Positions 40,001 to 51,227 are shown, numbered from the stretch's first letter. The stretch: 64,000 bases of DNA from Mesomycoplasma ovipneumoniae (GCF_038095975.1 NZ_CP146003.1:992001-1056000); one strand, 5' to 3'. Numbers and translations: made by a program. Notes: a model not told the origin generated them from the sequence alone.

Positions 40001-40464
40001 AATGAAACTTTTTTAGAAATTATTGTTGAAAATGCGGTGTGATTATTGTCAATTTGGTGTTTTGCGCGGAAACGAAGCTCAAAACTTTGATCATTATCGT
40101 TTGGAATTAAGTCAACAAATTCTAAAAATGGTTTATTTGGTGCAAAAGTTGGCTCAAATTTGCGTAATTTGGAATTAACTTGTGTGTAAAAAGATATAAA
40201 TTTATTTAAATTTGTGCCAGCTAATAATTTTCCACTGTCGTCAAAAAGTTGTGCTTTTATTTGACTATATGTGGTAGAATCATCAAAGACATCAGATTTA
40301 AAGGCAACATTTTGGATTCGAGAAACTAAATTTTCTAACTCAGCTCGCGGATTTTCTCCTGTATAGCGAATTCGAGTTACAAGCCCAATCGTTGTTGCAA
40401 AAATAGCAACACCACCAACAGCGGTCAGAGCTAATATTAATGAATTTTTGTTTTTTTCGTGCAT
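37015..40464 (-). CDS. P97-like surface protein (first gene of an adhesin-type pair)
   Basis: This is a 1149-residue exported protein. The N-terminus has a signal-anchor helix (LILALTAVGGVAIFATTIG) and then ENPRAELENLVSRIQNVAFK, the P97-family start of the ectodomain. LEFVDLIPNDNDQSFELRF and NNFRAWAKVSSDLDY are further P97-like segments. A Gln/Glu-rich insertion lies near residue 410 (LFQEEGQQEGQGTEGTQPQ), and the extreme C-terminus is a Ser/Thr-rich tail ending in five Ser. There is no R1-type AAKPV repeat, so cilium binding cannot be assumed. It is followed by its P102-like partner. Confidence 0.82.
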
Positions 40465-40579
40465 CCTTTCTCCTTATTTATTTTTGTTTATAGATACATA
40501 ATTATATCATAAATCGCTGTTTTTTATATGTTTATATGTAATTTTAGGCAAAAAAATTCATTTAAAAATGATTTTATTT

Positions 40580-41980
40580 TTAAAGATTTTTTAGCCACTG
40601 AGTCAAAATCAGATTTACTTTTTTAGGATCAGCATTGCCTTTTGTTTTTTTGATTAATTTACCTATCAAAATTTTAAATAATTTTTCTTTATTGTTTTTA
40701 TTTTGCTCAATTTGACTAGTTTCTTCACTAACAAGTTCAGCCAAAAGGCTTTTAATCTCGTCATCAGATAATTTTTTGTCCAAAATTGTTTTTATAATAA
40801 TCTCAAGTTCTAAGTTAGGTTCTTTATTTTTTATTTCAATTATTTGACGAAAATCGCTGTTGTTTATTTGATTATCTAGCAATTTTTTGACTGATTTTCC
40901 AAAAAAATCGGGGTCAATAAAAAGCTGGTCAAAACCGTTTTTGTTAATAATTGGAACTATTTCAGCAAAAAATAATTTTACATTTTGGGATCAATTTTCT
41001 GGATTTGAATTTTTTAAAAAAGTTCAAAATTCAAAATTATTTAAAATTTGATTAATATAAAATGTAGAAACACCGTATTTTTCAAGGTTTTTTTGGATTT
41101 CTAAAGGACTAAGCGGGACTTGGATAGAGTCAATAAATTCTTTTGTCAGTTCGATATAAGGTAAATTTGGCTCAGGAAAATATTTATAATCTATGGCATC
41201 CGTTTTGGTTCTCAGTGTTTGATTTTTTATTAATTTGTCGTTAAATTTTTTAGTTACTTGAGAAACTTTTTGGCCTTTTTCATAAGTATCAATTTGCTCT
41301 TCAATTTCAAGTTGAGCAGCTTTTTGAATGTTAGAAATTGAATTTATGTTTTTAATTTCAACTTTTGGGTTAAAAAATTCTTGATTTTTTTCACGAACTG
41401 AAATGTTTATATCAGCTCGAAGCGAACCATTTTCTAGTTTTGCATCAGAAATGCCTAAAAATAAAGCTAATTTTCTGATTTCATCAACATATTGAGCAGC
41501 TTTTTCGGCCGAATCTAGCATCGGATGAGTCACTATTTCAATCAAAGGAACCCCACAGCGATTATAGTCAAAAAATGTTTGATTTTCTTTATGAATTTGC
41601 TTGGCCGTGTCTTCTTCAAGGTGAATTCTTTCAATCAAAACAGTAAAATCGCCAACATTTATTGAACCATTTTTTCCAATTGGATAAAATTGCTGGGTAA
41701 TTTGAAAACCTTTTGGCAAATCAGGGTAAAAATAATTTTTTCGGTCAAAAGCCAGTACTGACGGAATTTCCATTTTTAAGGATTTTGCTAAAATTATTGC
41801 TTTTTCGACAGCTTTTTTATTTATTTTTGGCAATGTTCCAAGATAACCTAAGTCAAAAAGATTAAAAAATTTATTAGGCTGACCACTCGAATTTGGTGAA
41901 TTTGAGAACATTTTTGCCTTTGTGTTAAGTTCTAAGTGAATTTCAACCCCAATAGTTACTAAATATTTATTATTCAACAT
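40580..41980 (-). CDS. gatB: Aspartyl/glutamyl-tRNA amidotransferase subunit B
   Basis: The kinase/tRNA-binding subunit of GatCAB, which amidates misacylated Glu-tRNA(Gln) and possibly Asp-tRNA(Asn). Family segments: VTIGVEIHLELNTKAKMFS, DRKNYFYPDLPKGFQITQQ, IHLEEDTAK and FDYNRCGVPLIEIVT. The C-terminal helical/YqeY-like tail ends TQWLKNL. The start is the ATG at 41980, which overlaps gatA by 11 bp; a GTG three codons earlier has weaker support. Length 466. Confidence 0.97.
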
Positions 41981-43289
41981 TAATGTCACCTATTTTTTCT
42001 TCAATATAAAGTGAAAAACCTAATAAACTTGCATCAGAGTTAATTTTTGAGTCAATGGCTAGATTAAAAGGTAAATTTTTGTGTTTTCCTAATGGGATTG
42101 TTATCGAAGGATTTCCGACTAAATTAGAAATTGCAAGTATAAAATTGGTAATTTGGTCACTTTTTTCACTGTTTTTTCCAAAAACATCGGGCGCAACGCC
42201 GTAAAAAGCAGGGAAAAGCACTATATCAAACTGATTCAAAAATGATTCATAATAATTTTTAATTAGGGTTCTAATTTTTTTTGCTTTAATGAAAAAGTGC
42301 TCTTGATTTTTCTGCTCAAGAAAAAAAGATCCTCAAATCAGTCTTTTTTGAAGCATAAAGCCAAATCCGTCTGTTCTTGTTTTTAAGAAAATATCTTCTC
42401 ATTTTAGATTTTTGTCTGTATTTCCAAAAGTTAAACCGTTTATTGCTGATAAATTTGAAGTAGCTTCTGAATAAGAAATTATTTCATAAACCGGTAAAAT
42501 TGTTTTTAGTAAATTTAAATCAGGGATGATGTTCTCAACCAAAACACCTTCAGATTGTAAAATATGCTGTAATTTATAGAGTTTTTCTTTAACATAAGGT
42601 TCAATTTCGTCATCAAAATTTAAAAATAAAACTTTTTTTGGCTTAGTTTTTTCAACTTTTTGGACTTGTACTTCAACAGAAGTTAAGTCATTTTCATCTT
42701 GGCCAAAAACTGTCTGCGAAACCAAAATCGAATCACTAACATTGTGGGTAAGTCAAGCGACTGTGTCAAGAGAAGTTGCATAAGCAAACAAACCATGGCG
42801 AGAAACGGCTCCATATGACGGCTTAAAACCGACTTTTCCGAAAAAACTAGCCGGTCTTCTTATTGAATCACCGGTGTCTGAGCCGATTGCAAAATGGACA
42901 GAGTCAATTGTTGCCGCACTTCCTGAAGATGAGCCACCAACTAACTTGGTTTTGTCGAGTGGATTTAAAATTTTACCAAAAAAAGAAAAAAGACCTTTAC
43001 CACCTAGACCTAATTCGTCGTTATAAACTTTAATTAATGGCTGGGCTCCTTGATCAATTAATTTTTGAAAAACTGTTGAATTATATCCGGGTCTAAAATT
43101 AATAAGCGAATTTGATGAACCATGTGAGACTCCTTCAGCGGTGGCAAAATTTGATTTTATGCTAAAAAACATGCCTGATAATATTCCCTTTTTTTGATTT
43201 TTTAGCTCAAAAAAAGAAAAAACAGCATTATTTTCATCTTTTTTTAATTTTTCAGTCGCTTGGTTTATATTTAGTTCAAATTTAGTCAT
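41970..43289 (-). CDS. gatA: Aspartyl/glutamyl-tRNA amidotransferase subunit A
   Basis: The amidase subunit that releases ammonia from glutamine. The amidase-signature Ser triad is visible: Lys in FFSIKSNFAT, and the Ser-rich VGGSSSGSAATI with GSDTGDSIRRPASF. The 439-residue length is slightly short for GatA. The start at 43289 has AAGGTGATTG upstream and overlaps gatC by 8 bp. TGA-Trp codons at 42753 and 42399 break it under the standard code. Three tightly overlapping genes form the gatCAB operon. Confidence 0.96.
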
Positions 43290-43575
43290 CAATCACCTTT
43301 TTGGTTATAATTTCATTTTGATTTGCATGGACTGAATTTGTAAAAAGTTGAGATCTAAAATCAGAAAAATTTGGTTCATCATCGAATAAAATTTCAATTC
43401 CTTTTGGTAAAGAGTTAATTTTTTCCAAGTTAGGAACGTCTTTTGTATCAAAAGTATGCAAAAAATTAATTCGTTCTAGCATTTGATCTTTTTCTTGTAA
43501 AACGGTTTCAATTACTTTTTCACTAGGAACAAAATAAAGCGATTTTGCAAGTTTAATTATTTTTTCTCTATCCAT
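43282..43575 (-). CDS. gatC: Aspartyl/glutamyl-tRNA amidotransferase subunit C
   Basis: The small subunit that stabilises GatA and links it to GatB. The 97-residue protein is weakly conserved; assignment relies on its size, its N-terminal helix (KIIKLAKSLYFVPSEKVIE), the LEKINSLPKG segment, and its position directly before gatA with an 8-bp overlap. It is the first gene of gatCAB, ~100 bp downstream of the pseudouridine synthase gene. Confidence 0.85.
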   Translation of the reverse strand: MDREKIIKLAKSLYFVPSEKVIETVLQEKDQMLERINFLHTFDTKDVPNLEKINSLPKGIEILFDDEPNFSDFRSQLFTNSVHANQNEIITKKVIDD

Positions 43576-43671
43576 TTTGCCTCCAATTTTGTTATTTTAA
43601 TTTATATTAAACTTAAAATTATACTAGAAATTAGGGTTTAATTTGAATTTTAAGTAAAAAATGATGAAAAT

Positions 43672-44523
43672 CTATACTTTTCATCATTCTGGTTTTGAGA
43701 CAAATTTTTTGCCGTTTAAATAAGATAAAAAGCCGTCTAAATTATTGAATTTTAAAGAAAATGAATGCAAAAATAAGCGATTTTTTTGCTCGCCATTGTA
43801 TTTTTCATCACCAAAAATCGGGAAGCCCAGGTGTGATAAAGTTACTCGGATTTGATGTTTTTTGCCAGTATGTAAAATCGCAAAATTTCTTTTGTTTTTA
43901 AAAAAAAATGTCGTAGAAATAAGCTGGCATCCTACTTGATTTTTGCAGACTTCCATTTTTTTATTAAGGTCGTTTTTCCTTATAAAAAGATCGGTTTTTA
44001 TAGGTTTTTTTAGCTTTATTTTTGACTCAAAGGTATAAATTTTCTCAAAAAATTTCTGCTTTTTATTAAGTTCAACAACACTTTTATAATTAAGTCCGTA
44101 TAAAATAATTCCAGATGTTTTTTTATCAAGACGCCCAACATGCGAAGGCATAAAAACGTCGGTTTTTTCTATTTTTAAATAATTTCAAACGGCCAAATCA
44201 AGATTTCTGTCACCGCCATGAACTTGTAAATCCTTAGGTTTTTCAACAATCAAAACATTTGAATCTTGATAAATTATTTTTAAATTTGCCTTTATTTTAG
44301 GTAACTTTTTTTGATTTTCAACTTCTTTTTTAGAGTTAAAAATCAAAACTCTGTCACCTAAAGCCAGCAAATATTTTTGTGATTCAACCTTATTATTGAC
44401 CTTTATTTTTTTATTACGAAAAAGCTTTTGAATTTCGTTGTAATTGAAATTCAAAAGCAATTTTTTGACTAATTGAATAAGTTTTTGGCCTACTTGATTT
44501 TCAGATACGCTAAATTCTATCAT
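43672..44523 (-). CDS. RluA-family pseudouridine synthase
   Basis: It isomerises uridine in rRNA (RluD/RluC-like target inferred). The 283-residue protein has an N-terminal S4 RNA-binding domain (IQKLFRNKKIKVNNKVESQK) and a catalytic domain with LIVEKPKDLQVHGG and HVGRLDKKTSGIILYG, which holds the catalytic Asp. HTGKKHQIRVTLSHLGFPIF then GDEKY completes the RluA pattern. The last codons contain tandem TGA-Trp and end WWKV. It begins 5 bp after fba on the same strand. Confidence 0.92.
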
Positions 44524-44528
44524 CCAAA

Positions 44529-45392
44529 TTATGCTTGATTTTCTGAACCAAATTCGACAATTTTAGCCTCAACAAGTTCTTGGATCGCTTTTGTTCCTGG
44601 GGCTAATAATTTTCGAGGATCGAAATTTTTGCCTTCTTTAATTTTTCCAGAAACAACAAAATCTGTTACAGCAGCAGCATTGGCCTGTTGAAGTTCAGTA
44701 TTTACATTAATTTTTGCAATTCCTAATTTGATTGCTTTTTGAATTTGATCTTTTGGAAGACCACTACCACCATGTAAAACTAGTGGAAGTTGAGTTTTTT
44801 CAGAAATTTTGTCTAAAACATCAAAGTCCAAAGATTTTCAACTAGAGGGATAAACACCATGAATGTTACCAATTCCGGCAGCCAGGCAAGTAATTCCAGT
44901 TTTGGAAATTTCATATGCTTGATCAACGTCAGCAATTTCGCCATTTCCGACAATTCCGTCTTCTTCGCCACCAATTTGACCAACTTCAGCTTCAACTGTT
45001 GCATTTTTTGAATTTGCAAGCTCAACAATTTCTCTTGTTAGTTCTAAATTTTTTGAAAATTTTTCTCTTGAACCATCATACATAACTGAAGTAAATCCTG
45101 TTTCAAGAGCTTTTTTGCAAGTTTCAAAACTTCCGTGATCTAAATGAAGGGCAACAGGGACTGTTATTTCTAAAAATTCAATTAAATTTGTCACTAAATT
45201 ATAAACGGTTTTTAGACCTCCCATATATTTTAGCGCACCTTCTGAGGTCGCGATTATTAAAGGAGATTTTTTAGCTTGTGCACCAAGAAGTGCGGCTTTT
45301 GTTCATTCAAGATTATTTATGTTAATATGTGGAATTGCGTATCTGTTTTTACGGGCTTTTTCCAACATTGCTTTTGTATTTTGTAGATTCAT
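44529..45392 (-). CDS. fba: Fructose-bisphosphate aldolase, class II
   Basis: It cleaves fructose-1,6-bisphosphate in glycolysis, supplying substrate pairs to TpiA. The 287-residue protein has the Zn2+ ligands of class II aldolases: VALHLDHG, GIGNIHGVYPS and LVLHGGSGLP. EVGQIGGEEDG supplies the conserved Glu and flexible loop. TGA-Trp near residue 30 and residue 190 fragment it under the standard code. It lies at the end of the hrcA-grpE-argS-rpoE-fba cluster. Confidence 0.97.
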
Positions 45393-45413
45393 TTTACACC
45401 TTTAAAAAATAAA

Positions 45414-45659
45414 TTAAATTAAAATATCACTTCTAAGGGCTCAATAATTATTGCCCAAAGCAACAAAACTACCATCAATTGTTAATAATTTATAGAGCTC
45501 ACCTCTTTTTAAAGTTAAAATTTTATCTGTGGATAAATTAGGTAATTGATTTTCTCATTTTGACATCAAGGCCACCTGAACTTCAAGAAAAATGTCGCTA
45601 AAATGGGCAGATTCTCGGTTTTTTAGAAAATTTATTGCTATTGAAATTATAGTTTTCAT
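45414..45659 (-). CDS. rpoE: DNA-directed RNA polymerase delta-subunit-like protein (HARE-HTH)
   Basis: This 81-residue protein corresponds to the N-terminal HARE-HTH domain of Gram-positive RpoE: a MKTIISIAINFLKNRESAHF helix, LSTDKILTLKRGELYKLLT, and GSFVALGNNYWALRSD. The long acidic C-terminal tail of delta is absent, so it is a minimal form. Delta modulates promoter selectivity and RNA release. Two TGA-Trp codons hide it in standard ORF searches. It starts 3 bp after argS and ends 21 bp before fba. Confidence 0.8.
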
Positions 45660-45662
45660 CTT

Positions 45663-47267
45663 TTAAATCCTTTCTTTTGCCTTTATTCCAAGTAATTTTA
45701 ATCCATTTTTTAAAACAATTGAGACAGCTTTTGTTAAACATAAAAGATTATTTGTGTCTGAATTATTCAATATTTTTGTATTAGAATAAAAAGAATTAAA
45801 GAGGTTAGCTAGTTCTAGTAAATATTTTGGTAGCAAATTAATTTTATAATTTTTTGCTATTTTTAAAACAATTTCCTCAAATTGGTTTAATTTTGAAATT
45901 AAATTAGTTTCATTTTCTAATTTAAATGTCTCTAGATTTTCGACATTTAAATTAGATTTAGCCAGCAAATTAACTGCACGAGCATGAGCATATTGGATTA
46001 AAAACAACGGATTCTGTGAATTTATGCTACTTGCTAAGTCTACATCAAATTCTACAAGCGAATTATACCCCCGTTCAGCAATAAAATAACGAATTGCATC
46101 AGCATTTGCGACTTGAAGAAGGTCTTTGATTGTAAAAGTTTGTCCTTTTCTTTTGGACATTTTAAATTCTTTGCCGTTTTTTACTAATTTTACAAGTTGA
46201 TATAGTAAAATCTGCAATTTATTTTCTTGATTAGCAATTTTTAGGGCAGCTTTTACACGGTCAACATAGCCAATATGGTCTGCTCCTCAAATATTTATTA
46301 AAATATTGGGCTTAAATTCTGAATTAATTTTATGTAAATGATAGGCAATATCACTTGAAAAATAAGTGTAGTTACCGCCGTTTTTTATTAAAACGCGATC
46401 TTTTTGATCGCCAAAATCTGATGTTTTTAGTCAAAGGGCGTTGTCTTTTTTATATGTAAAACCTATATTTTCAAGGGTTTTTTGAACATTTCCGGATAAA
46501 AATAAATCACTTTCGGATGTGAATTTATCAAATTTAATAGATAAATTTGATAAATCTTTTTTTATTTCACTAAGAAAAAAATCAAGAGCTTTTTGGCGAA
46601 AAATGCTGTAAATTTCGGGGTTTTCAAGACTTGATGATTCGAATTTATTACCATATTCGTCAAAAAAATTTTTGGCCATTAAAATAATTTCTTCACCAAG
46701 ATAAGATTCTTCTGGAAGAGGAATATCTTTAAAAATTTGTTGATAACGGGCAAAAACTGAACCAACTAATTTGTCAATTTGAGACCCAAAATCATTTACA
46801 TAATACTCACGAAGAACAGAATTACCTGAAAATTCAAGAATATTTGACAAAATATCACCAATAACAGCGCTTCTGAGATGACCAAGGTGCAAAAATCCAG
46901 TCGGGTTAGCCGAAACAAATTCCACATTTATTTTTTTTGATAAAAAACTTCGGCCAAAATTTTCATTTTGATCGATTATTTTTTTGACAATTTTTGAGTA
47001 TTCTGTTTTGGATACAAAAAAATTCAAAAATCCAGGTGATGCTATCTCGATTTTTTCAAGACCTAAATCTTGCTGATCTAATCAGTTTTTAATTTTTTCT
47101 GCAAGTTCTAAAGGTTTTAATTTGTTTTGCTTTGAAAAAATTAAAGCTACATTTGTACTAAAGTCGCCGAAATTTTTCGATTTTTCAACTATTATCTTGG
47201 TTTTATCAAAAATTAAATTATTTTTGATAAAAAATTCGGATATTTGGTTACTAATTTTTTTGTTCAT
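45663..47267 (-). CDS. argS: Arginyl-tRNA synthetase
   Basis: This 534-residue class I synthetase has the HIGH-equivalent [18 protein letters not shown] and KMSK motif [17 protein letters not shown]. The C-terminal anticodon-binding part contains [14 protein letters not shown]. The start is the ATG at 47267, inside the 3' end of grpE (17-bp overlap) with GTTGGAAAC upstream. TGA-Trp codons at ~47082, 46431 and 46218 split it under the standard code. Confidence 0.96.
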
Positions 47268-47997
47268 TTGTGTTTCCAACAACTACAAGCGCTGTTTTTA
47301 CAACCCGATCATGAAGTTTATATCCAATTGAAATTATGTCAGAAATTTTATCTTTTTCCCCATCAGAAACTTCATAAACTTCGTGTACTGAGGAATCAAA
47401 AAAACCTCCTATTTCAGGCACTATTTTTGTTATTCCAAAATTTTCCATAACATTTTCAATTTGACCAACAAGCATCTCAAATCCTTTTACATATGAAGAA
47501 GTTTCGGGATTTTCTGCATTTAAACCATATGAAATTGCTTTTTTAAGATTTAAAAATGGTGAAATAAACTCTTCAAAAAAGGGTTGTAAACTGTATTTTT
47601 TTATGTGATTTTGGTCGTTTTCAAATTTAGCTTGAAGTTCAGATTTAATATCTTTAACTTTTTGAGCGGCTTTTTCCTCGAAAATTTTCACTTGAGATTT
47701 AAAGTCATCCTCAATTTTTTTGATTTTGTCTTTTAATTTTAAGGACTCAATTTCAAGACTAATGTTTTTTGTGGTCAGTGATTGGATTTGATTTTCAAGG
47801 TCTTTTAATTTAGATTCTTTTTTTAAAAAACGACGTGATTTTTTGCCGTTTTTTTCATTATTTTCTGTTTCAGTTTCTATTTTTTGGGCTGAATTTTCAA
47901 GGTTATTTTCGACTGACTCACTAGAAATTTTTTCAGATTCTTGTTGTTCACTGTTGTTTAGATTAGTTTTTTTATCTTCAGAATTCTCAAAAATCAT
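47251..47997 (-). CDS. grpE: Nucleotide exchange factor GrpE
   Basis: GrpE exchanges ADP on DnaK. The 248-residue protein has an unusually long charged N-terminus (~65 residues, Glu/Lys/Asn-rich), then the long coiled-coil helix (KDLENQIQSLTTKN) and the GrpE signature FDSSVHEVYEVSDGE with ISIGYKLHDRVVKTALVVVG. It starts 2 bp after hrcA, so repressor and co-chaperone are co-transcribed. Confidence 0.95.
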   Translation of the reverse strand: MIFENSEDKKTNLNNSEQQESEKISSESVENNLENSAQKIETETENNEKNGKKSRRFLKKESKLKDLENQIQSLTTKNISLEIESLKLKDKIKKIEDDFKSQVKIFEEKAAQKVKDIKSELQAKFENDQNHIKKYSLQPFFEEFISPFLNLKKAISYGLNAENPETSSYVKGFEMLVGQIENVMENFGITKIVPEIGGFFDSSVHEVYEVSDGEKDKISDIISIGYKLHDRVVKTALVVVGNTNEQKN

Positions 47998-47999
47998 TA

Positions 48000-49007
48000 T
48001 TATTCCTTTCTATTTTTGTTTTTATTTGATAGAAAATCTTCTAAAAGTTTTATGCCTGTTCGCGCTGCAGAATAATTAATTTTTTTCGTTGATCCTATCA
48101 TGCTAATTTCCTTGATTGCAAAGGATTTTTCAAGTTTTTTTGAGATAAATGAGGTTTCAGGCGATTCTATACTGATTTTTAAGGTTTCATCTTCAGTGGT
48201 AGTTTTTTCGTCTAGCATTTCTCAAATCGACTTTTTTTCAATCAAATTAAGCAAATCAACAAGTCTGGTTCTAGAAATTTCGCTATCTAAGATTAACATA
48301 TTTTTATTATAAACGTCTGATTTATTTTGGATTTGGAAGTTAAAAATTTTGTGTATAAAATGATGCAAAAGTTCATCGCTATGCTTAATTTGTTTTTCTA
48401 ATTCTTGTTTTAAAATTATTAATTTTGATGAAACTTCTGCTAATGGAGTATTTATTAGTCTTTGTTGAAATAGGCGAATTGCAATTTTGACATCCTGCAG
48501 CGAAATTGAATGTGAAAATGTGATTTTTTTATTTTCAACACTACCACTAGAGCTAACAACGACGACAATTCCTTCATTTTGCGATATTTGTGTCAAATTT
48601 ATTGACATTAAACGGTCATTTTCGTTGCTTGTTGTGGTGATTATTGTGGTGCCAACCGATTCAGAAATCAATTTAAAGGCTTCAGAAATTGTATTTTCAA
48701 TGCTAACACGTCGGCGCGCAAACAAGTCTTTTAGTTTATTTGCTAAAATTTCGTTTTCGTCGAATGACAAAAATTCAGCATAGTACTGAAACCCTCTTAG
48801 TGTTGGAATTCTACCGCTTGAAATGTGAGGTTTTTCCAAAAAACCATCTTTTTCAAGTTGATTCATTACCATTCTAAGGTGTGAAGAGGATTTTTTTATG
48901 CTGTAATTTTGTTTTAAAGCGTTTGAACCGATTGATTCTCCGGTTTTAATAAAATTTTCAACTATCTGCTTTAAATATTTTTCTTTTTTAGCATCTAACC
49001 TTGACAT
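48000..49007 (-). CDS. hrcA: Heat-inducible transcription repressor HrcA
   Basis: HrcA binds CIRCE elements; its target here is the one at 4175-4201 before clpB. The 335-residue protein has an N-terminal winged helix (NALKQNYSIKKSSSHLRMVM) and the segment LEKPHISSGRIPTLRGFQYY, both diagnostic. The C-terminal GIKLLEDFLSN closes the family pattern. The promoter TATAAT (49017-49022) ends only 9 bases before the ATG, so the transcript is probably leaderless. No CIRCE is seen upstream of hrcA itself. Confidence 0.95.
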
Positions 49008-49016
49008 TGTTGTTAA

Positions 49017-49022
49017 ATTATA
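49017..49022 (-). promoter_or_regulatory. -10 box of the hrcA-grpE operon
   Basis: The minus strand reads TTGTTATAATTTAACAACA directly followed by the hrcA ATG. With nine bases between TATAAT and ATG, transcription must start at or within ~3 bases of the start codon. Confidence 0.7.
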
Positions 49023-49079
49023 ACAAAAAAAACTGAAAAATAATTAATTTTAGTAGTGTGAAAATTTAAATTTTGTTTC

Positions 49080-49409
49080 TTAATTTTTTAAGGCTTCTTC
49101 AATTGTTTCAATCAGTAATTCTGCTGGAGCGTATTCAAATTTTTTGAAAATTGGCTTACCGTTTTTGAAAACGAAGTGAGTTGGAACAAAAAGAACTTCG
49201 TATTCAGTGTCTTTTTTTCTAAATAATTGCGCTTCTTCTGCATTAACCTGAATTAATTTTACATCAGTTCTATTTTTAAAGTACTCGGAAAGTTCTTCAT
49301 TAACAGGTTCTTGCATTTTGCAATCACCACACCAGTCAACCGCAAATTCTAAGTAAACAACCCCAGTTTTAATTTCTTCTTGGGCGTCTTTTCATAGCAT
49401 TTTTTTCAT
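49080..49409 (-). CDS. trxA: Thioredoxin module with its own ribosome site (internal start)
   Basis: A 109-residue thioredoxin fold: LEFAVDWCGDCKMQEPV with a CGDC active site in place of the common CGPC, and the cis-Pro segment EVLFVPTHFVFKNGKPI. An AAGGAGCTAAAA ribosome site precedes the ATG at 49409. The same bases also encode EEKELK in the upstream frame, which runs through without a stop. So thioredoxin may be made both as a free protein and as the C-terminal domain of the RNase J-like protein. It is the likely electron donor for Tpx and substrate of TrxB. Confidence 0.85.
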
Positions 49410-51107
49410 TTTTAGCTCCTTTTCTTCTGGATAAATGTTATGAATTATAACAGAAACATTGGGTTCTTTATCAAAAATACGGAAAATCTTTTTTTTGATA
49501 TTTTTTTGAGTTTTTTGTTGTAATTCTTTCAAAATTTTATCATTTATTTTCTTAATATTCGAAAAATTATCAAAAATAATTTTTCGAATTATCTCGTGAT
49601 ATGACTCACGATTTTCACGGCTTAAAATTCCGTGATCAGTTATTTCAACTTTTGAGACAATCTTTTTTGAAACAGGATTGAACAAAAAGGAAACAATTAT
49701 CAATCCATCTTGAGACAGTGATTCGCGCTCTTTTAGCACTTCAAAAGAAACATCGCCAATTCCATAGCCTGAAATATAAATTTCATCTTGACCTTTTGTC
49801 AGTTTTTTACGTGAAAATAAATTTCCGTCAATAAAATTAGCTATCCTTTTATTTTGTAAAATAATTGTGTTTTGCCTATTTATTTTATTATTAGCGGCAA
49901 TATTTGAAGCAACAACTAAATATCGATAAAGTCCTTGAATTGGAATAAAATATTTTGGCTTAAGAAGGTCAATCATATCAGAAATATCTTCTTTGTATGG
50001 GCGCGCTAGTCCAAAATCTGATTCAGAAATATCGACTATATTTGTTACAGATTTAGCAATTTGGTCTAAAACTTTAGCATAAAGTTGCTCCATCCCGTTA
50101 ATTGGAGGGGTTAGCATAATTACATAATCTGACTTTTTTAACTTAAAATAGGCATCATCGTTCTGAAGAACGCGGTTAAATCGGTGACAAATTCTTTCAG
50201 GACTAGATGTTATTAAAACAACAGAATTTTTTTGCTTGTTTGCAAATTTATAGTCAAAAAAAGTTGGCAAACTCTTTATTTTATTTGTTGTTAATTTGTC
50301 GAGCTTATAAATCATGTCGTATAATTTGTCGTATTTTTTTCCATAAGCTGTAATTTGCCTGTTAAATTTCAAGGCCAAATCTATAATTTCCTGAATTGAA
50401 ACCATTTCTTCATCATAAGCTGAAACGACAATTCGCGAATTTTTGTCGGCTTGCAGGAAACTTTTTTCAAGAAAAGATTTAGCAAAAAGTTTGTTCATTG
50501 CTTTTCCAGGCACATTAGATTTACCTGAATCAGAGATAAACATTAAAACACCTTTTGGGTTTTGGCTAACTTTTTTGATTAAGTCAAAATTAGTTTCGCC
50601 ATAAACTCCTAAATTTCCAACGACATAATTGGACATAAAAACAATCGATCCATCCTCGGTTTGAAAGCAAAAACCAATTGAACCAGGCATCGAACCTGCA
50701 ACCGAAAAGGGAATTATAGTTATTTTTTCACTAATTTTTAGCTCAGATATTATTGGTTTTATCTCAAAAGTAGCATCTTCAATATTATATTTGCTCATTC
50801 GGTCAAGAATTAGCGCTTTAGTGAAAAAAGAGCTATAAATCGTTACGTTTTTTAGTTTCATAACTAGCCAAGGGATTCCTGAAAATGATTCATTTTTGGC
50901 GTCAGTTATAAAAACACCTTTTATTTTATGCTTGTTTTCTTCAATATAAGTGTAGTCTGGAATAATTGTATCAACACCAACTGAACTATCAAGTGGAATT
51001 TTAGCACCTGCGTTTATGACAAAAATATCGTCATCGATTTCTAAAATATAGCAATTTTTTCCGTTTTCATCTTGGCCGCCTAGTGCAAAAAAACTAATTT
51101 TAGCCAT
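49080..51107 (-). CDS. Degenerate RNase J-like protein reading in frame into thioredoxin
   Basis: Codons 1 to ~565 form an RNase J-like metallo-beta-lactamase/beta-CASP protein: start FFALGGQDENGKNCYILEID, then DSGKSNVPGKAMNKLF, VVSAYDEEMVSIQEII, and LLKPKYFIPIQGLYRYLVVA. The metal-binding residues are missing. Where active enzymes have THGHEDH this protein has TDAKNES; the later HVSGH is replaced by DISESDFG, and PVHGEYR by PIQGLYR. It is thus probably a non-catalytic partner or RNA-binding paralog. With TGA as Trp there is no stop between NIYPEEKELKMKKMLWKDAQ and thioredoxin, so one 675-codon frame covers both. An internal ribosome site may also make thioredoxin alone. Confidence 0.8.
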
Positions 51108-51132
51108 AATTTCCTTTTAATTTTTATTTTAT

Positions 51133-51153
51133 TTATGTGAACTTTTCACATAA
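51133..51153. promoter_or_regulatory. Perfect inverted repeat upstream of the RNase J-like gene
   Basis: TTATGTGAA and TTCACATAA are separated by 3 bases, ~25 bp before the start codon of the RNase J-like/thioredoxin frame. The T-tract typical of terminators is missing, so an operator or 5' mRNA hairpin is possible. Confidence 0.4.
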
Positions 51154-51227
51154 GGTTTATCTATTTTTTTAACATTCTTAATTATTATTTTTGCAAGGGC
51201 TACAAATCTAAAGATTTGTCAAAATCC

